A stretch of DNA of 64,000 nt from DASRAP01 sp035277145. Lineage in GTDB: Bacteria; Gemmatimonadota; Gemmatimonadetes; Gemmatimonadales; Gemmatimonadaceae. The translations under genes and the position numbers were made by a program. The stretch's first letter is position 1. Each line of letters opens with the position of its first letter. Below, one piece after another: positions 36,879-46,670 of the stretch. Below the pieces are notes generated by a model. The model saw only the letters and a list, made by a program, of their open reading frames with translations, was not told the DNA's origin and did no database searches. The stretch covers positions 5,567 to 69,566 of the forward strand of contig DATELA010000092.1 in assembly GCA_035277145.1 (NCBI GenBank), written 5' to 3'.

Positions 36879-37685
36879 CTAGTGTCCGATGATTCCGCCG
36901 GTGCGTGCAATGAACTTGTCCTTCCGTTCATCACTCGCGATCACGCCGTCGCGCAACACGACCACGCGGCGCGCGTGTGCGGCGATGTCGGGCTCGTGCG
37001 TCACCATGATCACGGTCTGGCCGGACGCGGCGAGCGTTTCGAACACGCGCATGATTTCCGCGGACGTGAACGAGTCGAGGTTACCGGTTGGTTCGTCCGC
37101 GAGCAGAATCGACGGGTCATTCACCAGCGCGCGCGCAATCGCAACGCGTTGACGCTGACCGCCGGACAACTCGTTCGGCCGGTGATGCATGCGGTTCTCG
37201 AGATTCACCTTCTTGAGCGCGAGCGTCGCGCGCTCGCGGCGTTCGCGCGACTTCACGCCGGCATAAACCAGCGGAAGTTCGACGTTCTGTAACGCGCTCG
37301 CGCGCGGCAACAGGTTGAACGTCTGGAAAACGAATCCGATTTCCTTGTTGCGCACGGCGGCCAACTGGTTGTCGCCCATTTTCGAAACGAGCGATCCATT
37401 GAGCCAGTACTCGCCGGCGTTCGGTGTGTCGAGGCAGCCGATCAGATTCATGAGCGTCGACTTACCCGAGCCCGACGGTCCCATGATGGCGACGTATTCG
37501 TTGCGGCGCACGGCGATGTCGACGCCGCGAAGGGCGCGCACGATTTCGCCGCCCATGTCGTATTCGCGTTTCAGTCCGCGTGTGACGATCACCCAGTCGC
37601 GGCCCGGGACTCCCGGGTTGGCGACTACAGCTTGTCGTTCCGCTGTCGTTGAAAGTGGCGCGTCGTCAGTCATCTGTGGTGTCAC
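36879..37685 (-). CDS. ABC transporter ATP-binding protein (MacB/LolD type)
   Basis: The 268-residue ATPase has Walker A GPSGSGKST, the Q-loop near FVFQTFNLLPRASA, signature LSGGQRQRVAIARALV, Walker B ILLADEPTGNLD, and the His switch MVTHEPDIAAHARR. It is a stand-alone nucleotide-binding subunit, not fused to a permease. It lies between the adaptor gene (6 nt) and the first permease. All catalytic motifs are intact. Confidence 0.95.
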   Translation of the reverse strand: MTPQMTDDAPLSTTAERQAVVANPGVPGRDWVIVTRGLKREYDMGGEIVRALRGVDIAVRRNEYVAIMGPSGSGKSTLMNLIGCLDTPNAGEYWLNGSLVSKMGDNQLAAVRNKEIGFVFQTFNLLPRASALQNVELPLVYAGVKSRERRERATLALKKVNLENRMHHRPNELSGGQRQRVAIARALVNDPSILLADEPTGNLDSFTSAEIMRVFETLAASGQTVIMVTHEPDIAAHARRVVVLRDGVIASDERKDKFIARTGGIIGH

Positions 37686-37691
37686 AATCGT

Positions 37692-38990
37692 TTACGAGTT
37701 GGGGGACTTGGCTGGGGCACCTGGGCCCGCCGCGGGCGGCGCTGCTTCTTTCACAAGAGCGCCGTCACGCAGGTCGCGAATCGCCTGGTATGTCCCACCC
37801 ACGATTCGCTCGCCAGCCTGCAAGCCGGAAAGCACCTCAAAATAGCGCTCACCGGCGATCCCCACTTTTACGGGCCGGAACTGCACTTTGTTGTCCGTGC
37901 CCACGATGAACACGCCTTCGACGTCGCGCTTGCCAACCTGCACGCGCGACTGCGTTCCGCCAACCGGCGCCGGCGCCGCGTCTGGCTGCGCAATCGCTGA
38001 GTCTTCGCGAACGGTGAGTGCGATGATCGGAATCGACAGCACTTTCTTGCGGGAGTCCGTCACGACTTTCGCCGTGGCGGAAAGATCAGGTCGCGTGTCC
38101 TTCGGCGGATTCACGAGCTGGATCGTGACTTCGTAGTCGACCGCCTGGTCGCCGGCCGCCGCGTTTGTCGCGCCGCGCACGGAGCTGTTCGAGATCTCCA
38201 CGACCCGTCCCGCAAACGTCGTATCCGGGAACGCGTCGATTTGCACAATCGATGAATCGCCGACGTTGATGCGAACCACGTCGGTCTCGTCCACGCGAAT
38301 CTTGGTCTCCAGCACCGACATATCGGAGATCGTGAGCAGCGTGGCCGCGTCTCGATTGAGCGTACCCATGATCGCCGTTTCGCCGACTTCGACGTTCAGT
38401 CGTGTTACGCGGCCGGTCATTGGCGCGCGAATCGTCGTTCGATCGAGCTGCCACTTGGCGTCCTTGAGACCTGCTTCCGCCTGGCGCGCGCGGAACTCGG
38501 ACGCTTCGCTCATGGCTGTTTGCACTTCGAGCGCCGTGCGCGCCTGCTCCATCGATTCTTCCGAGACCAGCGCCGCGTTGGTTTTGCGCATGCCCTCGAG
38601 TCGATCGAGTGAGCGTTGCGCCTGTACGAGGTTCGCGCGCGACTGCGCCTGCTCGGCGCGCGCGGACGCAACCGATGCCTCGGCTCGCTGCACTGCCGCT
38701 TCGTATTGCTGCGGGTCGATCTGAAGAAGGAACTGACCGGTCTTGACCCAGTCGCCCTCTTTCACCTCGAGCTTGGTGATCTTGCCCGTGATGTCGGCGC
38801 TGAGATCAGTCTTGGTCCGCGGCTGAACCTGACCGCTTGCGGTCACGGACGCGGTGAGGTCGCGCGATTCGACGGCTTCGATGCGCACTTCAACCGCGCC
38901 GTCGCCGCCACCGGCCATCGTCGCGCCGCCGATCGCAACAACGCCAACGACTGCGACCGCGACAATGATCCACTTTGTTCGCTTCTTCAT
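37692..38990 (-). CDS. Periplasmic adaptor (MacA/HlyD type) of the efflux system
   Basis: The 432-residue protein starts with a single membrane helix (KWIIVAVAVVGVVAIGGATM). A lipoyl/barrel half follows (VTASGQVQPRTKTDLSADI), then a long helical hairpin (~105-195, EASVASARAEQAQSRANLVQAQ) that contacts TolC. The second lipoyl half APMTGRVTRLNVEVGE, a beta-barrel domain and a membrane-proximal domain come last. It follows the TolC-like gene by 12 nt and precedes the ATPase. Confidence 0.9.
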   Translation of the reverse strand: MKKRTKWIIVAVAVVGVVAIGGATMAGGGDGAVEVRIEAVESRDLTASVTASGQVQPRTKTDLSADITGKITKLEVKEGDWVKTGQFLLQIDPQQYEAAVQRAEASVASARAEQAQSRANLVQAQRSLDRLEGMRKTNAALVSEESMEQARTALEVQTAMSEASEFRARQAEAGLKDAKWQLDRTTIRAPMTGRVTRLNVEVGETAIMGTLNRDAATLLTISDMSVLETKIRVDETDVVRINVGDSSIVQIDAFPDTTFAGRVVEISNSSVRGATNAAAGDQAVDYEVTIQLVNPPKDTRPDLSATAKVVTDSRKKVLSIPIIALTVREDSAIAQPDAAPAPVGGTQSRVQVGKRDVEGVFIVGTDNKVQFRPVKVGIAGERYFEVLSGLQAGERIVGGTYQAIRDLRDGALVKEAAPPAAGPGAPAKSPNS

Positions 38991-39002
38991 TCCGTCCTCG
39001 GA

Positions 39003-40334
39003 TTAGCGCAGCGGGCGGCCGACGGCCGCTTCCAACGCTGCGAAGGCGCGGTGATAGCCATAGATGGCGCTCAGCCGCTGGTTTTCTGCGTTCTGGTAAT
39101 TGTCCGACGCGTTAGACAACTCAATGAAGCTTGCCGATCCACCCCGATAGCGTTCGCGTGCGAGGAGCATCGCCTGGCGCGCGTTGTCCACGGCTTGGCT
39201 CTGCAACCCGATCGATTGCCACGCGAGCTGAAGGTCCAGGACTGCGGTGGTCACATCGGTCGTGATCTGAAGCTCTTGCTGACGCGTCGCGTTGCGCGCG
39301 TTGGCGGTCGCAATCGTTCGGGACTGCACGTTGGCTTCGCGGTTGTACTGATTCCAGATCGGGTAGCTCAACCCGACGCTGAAATTGATCGGATTGCGAT
39401 TGAAGTCGAACGGCCACGTGCGGTCCGCTCCGGTCGCGTCTGCGAGCATGTTTGTCGACCCGCCGACGCCGGTGCTGAAGCTCAACGTCGGGAACATGTA
39501 CGCGGCGCCGGCCGCGCGGCGTTCGAGCGACGCAACCATTTCGTTCGCGCGCGCCTCCGCGATATTCGGATTCGACGCCTTCGCTTGTGTGATGAGTTCG
39601 TCAGCCCTGAATGCTGGCTCTGTTGGTGCTGGCGGCTCCGTTGTGAACGCCGCTGGCCCGGGGTACGGAACGCCGATCGTTACGAACAGCGTCATTTTCG
39701 CGGCAACGGCACGGTTTCTCGCTGTGAGCGCGTTGATTTGTGCGCGACTCACGCCGAGCTCGGCCGATTTCGTGTCGAGCAGCGTTCCGGCTCCGGCGGC
39801 TTCCTTTGCTTTCGCGAGCTGCAGTTGGAGTTGCTGGCCTGCGACGAGCGAATCCTGAAGGTCGGCGGTTCGTTCGAGCTCGACCGCGGTCAGATATTGA
39901 TTCGTGATCTGCAGCCGCAGTTGGTTTTCTCCCGCGGACACGTTCGCGTCGGCTGCATCGACGCGTCGGTTGGCGGTCTTCGGGGCCAGAATGCTCTGGT
40001 AGGAATAACCGAGTTGGAGGTTGATTCCGTACCCGGATGAAAGCGTGGCGGCACCGGAACCGATCGGCTGACCGGCGAAATACTCCTGACGCCCTTCGCG
40101 CCAGCCAAAGTTCAAACCAGAGCTGAGGTTTGGCCCGAGGGCCGCGTAGGCCTGCCGAACGCCGATGCGCGTCGTGTTGCGCTGGTTCACGATCTGCAGG
40201 TACTGAACGTTGTTCTGCTTCGCCAGTGCGAGAGCTTCGTTTAGCGTCAACGTTGTCGGGCGCGGCGCGGTGTTTTGGGCGACGAGCGGCGCCGAAATGA
40301 GCAGAGCAGTCGATCCGATGAGCAAACGTCGCAT
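39003..40334 (-). CDS. TolC family outer-membrane efflux protein
   Basis: The 443-residue product begins at ATG 40334 with a signal peptide (MRRLLIGSTALLISAPLVAQ); an upstream frame extension lacks one. It has two TolC halves with the usual LTLNEALALAKQNN start and repeated long helices (AKAKEAAGAGTLLDTKSAEL, RERYRGGSASFIELSNASDN). It is the first gene of a minus-strand operon of TolC, adaptor, ATPase and two permeases, and forms the outer-membrane duct. Confidence 0.88.
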   Translation of the reverse strand: MRRLLIGSTALLISAPLVAQNTAPRPTTLTLNEALALAKQNNVQYLQIVNQRNTTRIGVRQAYAALGPNLSSGLNFGWREGRQEYFAGQPIGSGAATLSSGYGINLQLGYSYQSILAPKTANRRVDAADANVSAGENQLRLQITNQYLTAVELERTADLQDSLVAGQQLQLQLAKAKEAAGAGTLLDTKSAELGVSRAQINALTARNRAVAAKMTLFVTIGVPYPGPAAFTTEPPAPTEPAFRADELITQAKASNPNIAEARANEMVASLERRAAGAAYMFPTLSFSTGVGGSTNMLADATGADRTWPFDFNRNPINFSVGLSYPIWNQYNREANVQSRTIATANARNATRQQELQITTDVTTAVLDLQLAWQSIGLQSQAVDNARQAMLLARERYRGGSASFIELSNASDNYQNAENQRLSAIYGYHRAFAALEAAVGRPLR

Positions 40335-40427
40335 TGTCCGGTGCGTCTCAGGTAGTGGCGGGCGACCGTACGCTCGGCCGCTCACCTCGGTTTCAGGGCT
40401 AGTATCGGCGGAAAGTGCCGCCGAGCT

Positions 40428-41111
40428 TTACCGCGGAGCTTCGTCGCGAACTGCGGTAAAGCCTCGCGATGCCACGTGCAGGCGAAGCACTCGACCTGCG
40501 GCATCTACCCAAAGGTCGGTCGCGGCGCCCCCGGCGACGGCGACTATTAGGTGTCGTGAGGGCAGGGTTCCGTTGCCTATCTCGACGTTCGCCTCGCCGC
40601 GCCGAGTCACAACGACCGATTCACGCGTGAGGCGACGCGGTACAACGACCGGAACTGTCCCGCCGGATGACGCCGCGCGCGCCACAAAGTAGAAATGGTG
40701 GACCACGTCGTCGTCCAGCACGACGCTGCTGGCGTCGAGCGGCAAGTCACGTTCAGTCGTCCGCCCGCCATCCACTGCAACGCGCCCGCTGAACCGCGCC
40801 CCACGCGCCATTGCCTGAACAACGGTTGTCCGGCGCGCGCCGGCCACGCTCGCGAGTTCGTACGCCAGCGGCCGGCCGTCGCCGTCCGTTTTGAGCATCG
40901 GCTCGAACCGCTTGTCATTCCGCACGATGTTGGCTGATGCCACCAGCTGGGTCGCGCCACCGACCTGCGTTTGCTTGATCGAAAACTGCTCCCGTCCGAC
41001 CCGCTGGTTGTTGACGTAGAGCGTGAAGCTGCCCTCGTCCACGGTGGTCTGTTGGGCGAACACACCCGGCGCCGACATCAGCGCCACCGCGAGCAGGGGG
41101 AGTCGCAGCAT
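40428..41111 (-). CDS. Secreted protein of unknown function (DUF6134-like)
   Basis: The 227-residue protein has a signal peptide ending at GVFAQ (~20) and a mostly beta body with GSFTLYVNNQRVGREQFSI near the start and LWVDAAGRVLRLHV near the end. This pattern resembles DUF6134-type periplasmic proteins in Gemmatimonadota and related phyla. It is divergent from the histidine kinase gene. No enzymatic motif was recognised. Confidence 0.6.
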   Translation of the reverse strand: MLRLPLLAVALMSAPGVFAQQTTVDEGSFTLYVNNQRVGREQFSIKQTQVGGATQLVASANIVRNDKRFEPMLKTDGDGRPLAYELASVAGARRTTVVQAMARGARFSGRVAVDGGRTTERDLPLDASSVVLDDDVVHHFYFVARAASSGGTVPVVVPRRLTRESVVVTRRGEANVEIGNGTLPSRHLIVAVAGGAATDLWVDAAGRVLRLHVASRGFTAVRDEAPR

Positions 41112-41182
41112 GCCGCAAGTTATACGCGGCTGGGGACCGGCGTGGTCCCGGGACGTCAGCCGCGGGGTATACTCCGAGTCGA

Positions 41183-44100
41183 ATGCCCAATACCGGCCTC
41201 CCGAGTTCGCGCAGCCGCACTCGCGACGACCGCCGCGTGCTGCTGGTGCTGCACGCGATCATTGTCGTCTCGCTGGCCATTTGGGTACGCACGCTGAGCG
41301 TCAGTGCCGGCGCGCTCGCCGCGCTCGCCGCAACCGGAGCCGCGGCGATCACCTGGCGCGGAGGGCGGTGGCTGGCGACGATCGCTCTCGCGGCAGTCGG
41401 CGTTGCGAACGCTATGCTCGTCGCGGGCAACGCGCGCGACCGGGGCATTATCGAGCGAGATGCCGCGCGGTCGCCAGAAGAACGCAACGCGCCATACGAG
41501 CGCGCGCTGGTCGACGCCATCAATACCACCGACCGCATGCTGACGCGGATCGCGGATTCTGCGGCGTCGGGCATGCCGCCAAAACGGCTGCCGCAGACTG
41601 AAACGTCCGACGTCGGCTTCGTTACCTACAGCATGGACGGCCGGCCGCTGTTTTGGGACGGGCGTGCTCCGGTTCCGACAAACCGGGTGTGGGAGCAGAG
41701 TGGCGTGATCGTGACCCCGCTGTATTACGTGCAGTACGCGGCGTCGGTGAAGGGTGCGCTTCGGTCCGTCGCTACGAGTGTTCTGGCCACGGTTCCGCCC
41801 GCTGACCGCCTCGCGCATTCGCTGACGCGCGCGGTCGGTGCGCCGCACGGTGTCACGTATCAGATCGACGTCGGACCCGGCTATGGCGGCGGTGGCGGCG
41901 CGATTGTGGACCTGGGAGGCTCGCGGCTTCGCATCCGCGCGCACGTGCCGGACGCGCAAACGCTGCTGATCGAGGCGAACGAACGCGCGCGAACCAAGGG
42001 CACAGTGCTGTTGCTGATCGCAACGACGATCGCGCTTGCCATTCTGTGGCGTCGCGCGGAGAGACTGCCGGAGCGACTCCTCGCGATTTCGCTGCCGCTC
42101 GCCGCAATCGCGATCGTTCCGCTGAACAGGCTGTCGAATGTCACGCGGCTGCTCGATCCGTCGACGTACTATGTGCCGGTCGGCGGTCCGTTCACGGCGT
42201 CGGTTGGCGCGCTTGCACTGACGAGCGCGCTCGTGCTCTTCGCGGTCATGGCCGGACTCCGCGATCGCATGCACCCGCGACGCCGCTGGGTAGCGGGGGT
42301 CGCGGTGCTTGTGATCGCGGTGGGCGGCCCGTTCCTGCTGCGCGATCTCGCGCGCGGTGTTGCCATGCCGCCCGACGGTGCCACGACGGGTCTGTGGCTC
42401 GCGTGGGAACTGGCGTTGTTTCTCGCGGCAACATCGCTCCTGATCGCGGGCGTGTGGGCCGGCCAGTGGGCGCTCGGCGCACGTCGCGGGCTGCCGCTGT
42501 GGATTGCGCCGCTGATTGCGGCGGGTGCCACGGCGATTGGTCCGTTGCTGCTGTTGTGGACGGGTTCCGCGCGTTGGCCGGCGTGGTACCTGCCGCTGTG
42601 GGTGCTCGCGATTGCTGCGCTCGCGTTTGCGCGCCGTTCGCGTGCCGTGCTGTTCCCCGGCGCGATTGTCGCTGCGTGCGGCGCGACGATCCTGCTGTGG
42701 GGCGTCACGCTGCGGGAGCGGATCGAGCTGGCGGCGGAGGACGTAGCGAATCTCGGAACCATCGACGCGGGCACTTCAGCGCTCGTGCAACGCTTTGCGA
42801 GGGATCTCGCGAGCGCGCCACCGCCTACGTCACGCGCCGATCTGCTCGCGCGGTATGCGTCAGCCGATCTGTCGGCGGTGAATCATCCAGTGTCGCTCGG
42901 TCATTGGCCGATCGCGGGCACACCGGTGTTCCTGTCGCTGCTTGGCGGCGATGTCGCGCAGGACGACGTCGCCCGGGTCGTCGCTGAAGCGCGCGTTACC
43001 GGCGAAATCCGCGTGCGCGAGTTGCCGCCGTCACCGGTGACGACGTGGGTGCTCGCCGTCCCGCACAGCGGCGGCGAGGTGACAACGGCGGTCATTCGTG
43101 CACGGACGCGACTCATCCAGGCGAAACCGTTCACGGAACTGTTCGGTCTGTCACCTCCGTCGGCACAACCGCCGTATCAGCTCGCCGACATGGGGCCCGT
43201 GGTCGGCGTGGACACGACGCACACACGCTGGGTGATTCGCGGTTCACACTTTCATGCGGACTGGACGTTGCCGGCGGGCGACGGCGCGCGCGTGCGGGTG
43301 AACGCCAGCGTTCCGCTCGATCCGCTCGAGACACTGTATCCGCGCGGCGCGCTGGTCATTCTGCTGGACCTGGCTGTGGTCCTCATGCTGTTCGCCATCG
43401 ACTTGCTCGCGGACGGCGCGTTGTGGCGCTGGATGCGCGGCCGGCGAGCGCAGTGGCAACGCAGCTTCCGCCTCAACTTGACGCTGGCCTTGTTCGCGTT
43501 CTTCGTCGTGCCGGCACTCGCGTTTGCCGCGTGGTCGTATCGCCGGCTGCAGGATGACGATCGCGCGGCGCGCGAACTGTTGGTGCGCGAGTCGCTGCGC
43601 CCCGCGTCAGCGCTGACGGACACGAGCCTCGTGACGCGCGTCGAGTATCTGCCCGGCGATGTGCCGTTCTTTGTGTATCGCGGCGGCGAACTCGTGACCG
43701 CTTCCGATTCGCTGCTCGTTTCCGTTGCGCCGATGGGTTTGTGGCTGATCCAGCCGGTTGTCGATCTGTTAAAGGAAGGCGAAGAACTCGTGGCGGCCGC
43801 ACCAATCGCCGTCGCTGGCCGCGAGACGTTGTTCGGCTTCCGCTCGCTGACCACACGCGCGCCGCAGGTTGTCGCCGCTGTGCCCGCACGGCGCGGCGAT
43901 GCGACACTCGACAAGCGCCGCAGCGACCTCGGCGTTCTTGTTGTGCTCGCGACGGTCCTCGGCGCGCTCGCGGCGCTCGGCTTGAGCGGCGTTGCGGCAC
44001 GACAACTCGCGCGACCAATCGGTGCGTTGCGCGGCGCCGCGATGGCGGTCGCCGGCGGGAGTCGCGCGCCGCTCGATGCATCGGAAGCGCCGGCGGAATT

Positions 44101-44851
44101 CGTTCCGGTGTTTCGCGCGTTCGACAAGATGGCCACCGATCTCGCGACGAGTGAATCGCAACTGTCGCGCGCGGAGCGTGTGTTCGCGTGGGGCGAAATG
44201 GCGCGTCAAGTCGCGCACGAAATCAAGAATCCGCTGACGCCGATTCGTCTTGGCGTGCAGCACTTGCTGCGCGCGTGGCACGATGCGCGTCCAGACTTCG
44301 GAACGATTCTGCAGGAGAATTCGGCGCGCGTGCTTCGCGAGATCGATCACCTCGACGCAACGGCGCGGTCATTCAGCCGCTACGGGACGACTCCCAGCGA
44401 ACCGTCGCGCGTTGATTCGGTCGATGTCGCGGCGGTCGCGCGCGACGTCGCCGCGCTGGAAGCGCTCGGCGGCAATGGTCATCGCTGGACGGCGATTGGC
44501 GCGGACGGACCGTGCTGGGCGCGCGCGCGCGCGGACGAGCTCCGCGAGGTCCTGCTCAACCTCTGCGAGAACGCGCGCCTTGCCGGTGCGACCAACGTCG
44601 AACTGCACATCGAGCGAAGCAACGAACATGTCACGCTTGCTGTCATCGACAACGGCGAGGGTATCGCGCCAAACATTCGGGCGCGCGTGTTCGATCCGCA
44701 TTTTTCGACGCGCACGTCGGGCAGCGGGCTCGGTCTCGCCATCAGCCGCCGGCTCGTCGAAGGCTGGGGTGGGAGCATCGACCTCACCAGCGAACACGCG
44801 ATCGGGACAACGGTCGAGCTGCGACTCGAGCCGGCGGAGCCGCCTGCGTAA
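41183..44851 (+). CDS. Multi-pass sensor histidine kinase, NtrY-like
   Basis: The 1222-residue protein has many membrane helices (pairs near 22-65 and several between ~275 and ~520, then ~730), two extracytoplasmic sensor regions, and a final helix at ~915. A HAMP-like segment (~935-980) is followed by the HisKA box GEMARQVAHEIKNPLTPIRL (His ~1011), the N-box LREVLLNLCENARLAGA (~1120) and G-boxes DNGEGIAP and GSGLGLAISRRLVEGWGG. The HEIKNPLTPI form is typical of NtrY. No response regulator is next to it. The serine/threonine kinase follows by 36 nt. Confidence 0.9.
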   Translation: MPNTGLPSSRSRTRDDRRVLLVLHAIIVVSLAIWVRTLSVSAGALAALAATGAAAITWRGGRWLATIALAAVGVANAMLVAGNARDRGIIERDAARSPEERNAPYERALVDAINTTDRMLTRIADSAASGMPPKRLPQTETSDVGFVTYSMDGRPLFWDGRAPVPTNRVWEQSGVIVTPLYYVQYAASVKGALRSVATSVLATVPPADRLAHSLTRAVGAPHGVTYQIDVGPGYGGGGGAIVDLGGSRLRIRAHVPDAQTLLIEANERARTKGTVLLLIATTIALAILWRRAERLPERLLAISLPLAAIAIVPLNRLSNVTRLLDPSTYYVPVGGPFTASVGALALTSALVLFAVMAGLRDRMHPRRRWVAGVAVLVIAVGGPFLLRDLARGVAMPPDGATTGLWLAWELALFLAATSLLIAGVWAGQWALGARRGLPLWIAPLIAAGATAIGPLLLLWTGSARWPAWYLPLWVLAIAALAFARRSRAVLFPGAIVAACGATILLWGVTLRERIELAAEDVANLGTIDAGTSALVQRFARDLASAPPPTSRADLLARYASADLSAVNHPVSLGHWPIAGTPVFLSLLGGDVAQDDVARVVAEARVTGEIRVRELPPSPVTTWVLAVPHSGGEVTTAVIRARTRLIQAKPFTELFGLSPPSAQPPYQLADMGPVVGVDTTHTRWVIRGSHFHADWTLPAGDGARVRVNASVPLDPLETLYPRGALVILLDLAVVLMLFAIDLLADGALWRWMRGRRAQWQRSFRLNLTLALFAFFVVPALAFAAWSYRRLQDDDRAARELLVRESLRPASALTDTSLVTRVEYLPGDVPFFVYRGGELVTASDSLLVSVAPMGLWLIQPVVDLLKEGEELVAAAPIAVAGRETLFGFRSLTTRAPQVVAAVPARRGDATLDKRRSDLGVLVVLATVLGALAALGLSGVAARQLARPIGALRGAAMAVAGGSRAPLDASEAPAEFVPVFRAFDKMATDLATSESQLSRAERVFAWGEMARQVAHEIKNPLTPIRLGVQHLLRAWHDARPDFGTILQENSARVLREIDHLDATARSFSRYGTTPSEPSRVDSVDVAAVARDVAALEALGGNGHRWTAIGADGPCWARARADELREVLLNLCENARLAGATNVELHIERSNEHVTLAVIDNGEGIAPNIRARVFDPHFSTRTSGSGLGLAISRRLVEGWGGSIDLTSEHAIGTTVELRLEPAEPPA

Positions 44852-44887
44852 CTGCGCGCCCGCGAGTCATTGTAGTTTTCGCCACGC

Positions 44888-46600
44888 ATGAGTTCTTTCA
44901 CCGGCACCGGCCCGCGCAGGATCAACGCCGAGCGCGGCCCGCATCGGTTTCTCGTCGGCATTGCGCCACATCTGCAGGACTGGGAACTGCCCCCCGGCTG
45001 GCGGTGGGGCGAGCACGGCGTGTTGTCGGAATTTCGCCACGCGCAGGAAGTCATCGATGCGTTTGGACGTTCACTCGCGCTCATTACATCGCCCGATCCA
45101 GCGGCGGCGCACTGGTTGTTCGAAGAAGCGAAGCACCTCGCACACCTGAACCATCCGTTGTTTCCGACGACGTACCACCATTGGACGCGATTTCGCGAGA
45201 GTAAGCGCGGCCCCGGTTATCTCCGGCGATGGGTTGCGGGCGAAACGGTCGGCGATCGTTTGCGACGAACCGGTGCGGCGCAGGCACCCGAAGTCATTCG
45301 CGTGATGCGCACCGTGGGCTCGGGCCTCGCGTATTTGCACGACACCGGCACGCAACACGGTGCAGTCGCGCCGGACAAACTCTACATCACTCCCGCCGGA
45401 CGTTACTGGTTGCTGGGTTGGCAGTTCGCGGTTGGGCCGGCGGTGGTGGCTGCAGGCGCGCGGCCCGATCCAGTGTGGGTGCCGGGTCCACCGGAGTGGG
45501 GCAGTGACTGGTGTCCCACGCGCGCGAGCGATCAGTGGCAACTCGGCGCGCTGTGTTTCGCGATGCTCGCGGGCGAGTTGCCGCCGCGTACGGACGTTCC
45601 GCCGATTTACCTCGTGCGTCCCGAGTTTCCGCACTCGATTGCGCAACTCATCGAGAAGATGTTGCACGAAGATCCCGCGGAGCGCTTCGAGAGCGTCGGT
45701 GAAATGCTTCGCAACCTCGAGCGCATCGCGCCATCCGCACTCGCGGTCAGTGTCACGGATGACCTTGGCGAGACCGACGCCGAATCGGACGAGCAACGCT
45801 TGCGATGGGCGACGGGCGTGGACTATGAGGTCGTCGCGCGGCTCGGTAGCGGTACGTTCGGTTCGGTGTGGCGCGTTCGCGATCTGTCGCTCGAACGTGA
45901 GGTCGCGCTCAAGATGTTGCACCAGCGCGTGTCGGATAACGAAGAAACCATTGCGCGCTTCACGCGCGAAGCGCGATTGGCGGCGCGACTGCAACATCCC
46001 GCGATCGTGCCGGTGTTTTCACTCGATCGGCGCGGCGACGTCGTGTGGTACACGATGGAACTCGAAGAAGGCGGATCGCTCGCGGATCTCGTGACGCGCA
46101 CTGGTCCGCGTTTGCTCGGCGAAATCGCCGATCAGGTGGACAACATTCTCGACGCGCTCGCAGTCGCGCACGCGAGCGGAATCATTCACCGCGACCTCAA
46201 GCCCGAAAACATTCTCATCGATCGCTACCGCAATTGGCGCATCGCCGATTTCGGAATTGCCAACGCATTCGGTGAAGAGCACGCGGGCGCGAGCGGTACG
46301 CCGTCATATGCGGCGCCCGAACAATTGCTGGGTGAGCCGCAAGGACCGACGGTCGACGTATACGGCGCGGCGGCCATTGTGCACTTCGCGCTTGCCGGGA
46401 AACCGCCGTACAGCGGGTCCGATGCGCCGACCGTTCTCGCGCAGCAACTGCAAGGCAAGCTCGATCTCGGGTCTTTCGCCGCAGATCTTTCCGAATGGCT
46501 GTCAAAAGGACTCGCGACGGACCCTTCGCGCCGATTCGCCGACGCCGTTGCCGCGCAACGTGAATGGAAACACGTCGTGCGCCACGTGTCGCGCGCGTAG
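44888..46600 (+). CDS. Tandem pseudokinase-serine/threonine kinase
   Basis: The 570-residue protein has two kinase folds. The first (~1-290) is degenerate: the HRD position reads HGA (157-159) and the DFG position reads LGW (~176). The second (~311-565) is complete: GSGTFGSVW, Lys342 in VALKML, HRDLKPEN with Asp436, and DFGIAN with Asp454, then the GTPSYAAPEQ segment. It has no membrane segment. The first domain probably regulates or scaffolds the second. It may be cotranscribed with the histidine kinase upstream. Confidence 0.9.
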   Translation: MSSFTGTGPRRINAERGPHRFLVGIAPHLQDWELPPGWRWGEHGVLSEFRHAQEVIDAFGRSLALITSPDPAAAHWLFEEAKHLAHLNHPLFPTTYHHWTRFRESKRGPGYLRRWVAGETVGDRLRRTGAAQAPEVIRVMRTVGSGLAYLHDTGTQHGAVAPDKLYITPAGRYWLLGWQFAVGPAVVAAGARPDPVWVPGPPEWGSDWCPTRASDQWQLGALCFAMLAGELPPRTDVPPIYLVRPEFPHSIAQLIEKMLHEDPAERFESVGEMLRNLERIAPSALAVSVTDDLGETDAESDEQRLRWATGVDYEVVARLGSGTFGSVWRVRDLSLEREVALKMLHQRVSDNEETIARFTREARLAARLQHPAIVPVFSLDRRGDVVWYTMELEEGGSLADLVTRTGPRLLGEIADQVDNILDALAVAHASGIIHRDLKPENILIDRYRNWRIADFGIANAFGEEHAGASGTPSYAAPEQLLGEPQGPTVDVYGAAAIVHFALAGKPPYSGSDAPTVLAQQLQGKLDLGSFAADLSEWLSKGLATDPSRRFADAVAAQREWKHVVRHVSRA

Positions 46601-46670
46601 TTACGCGCCGCACACGGCGGTTTAAGATTACTCTCCCTTCTACACAGATACACGCAACCACTCCATCACG

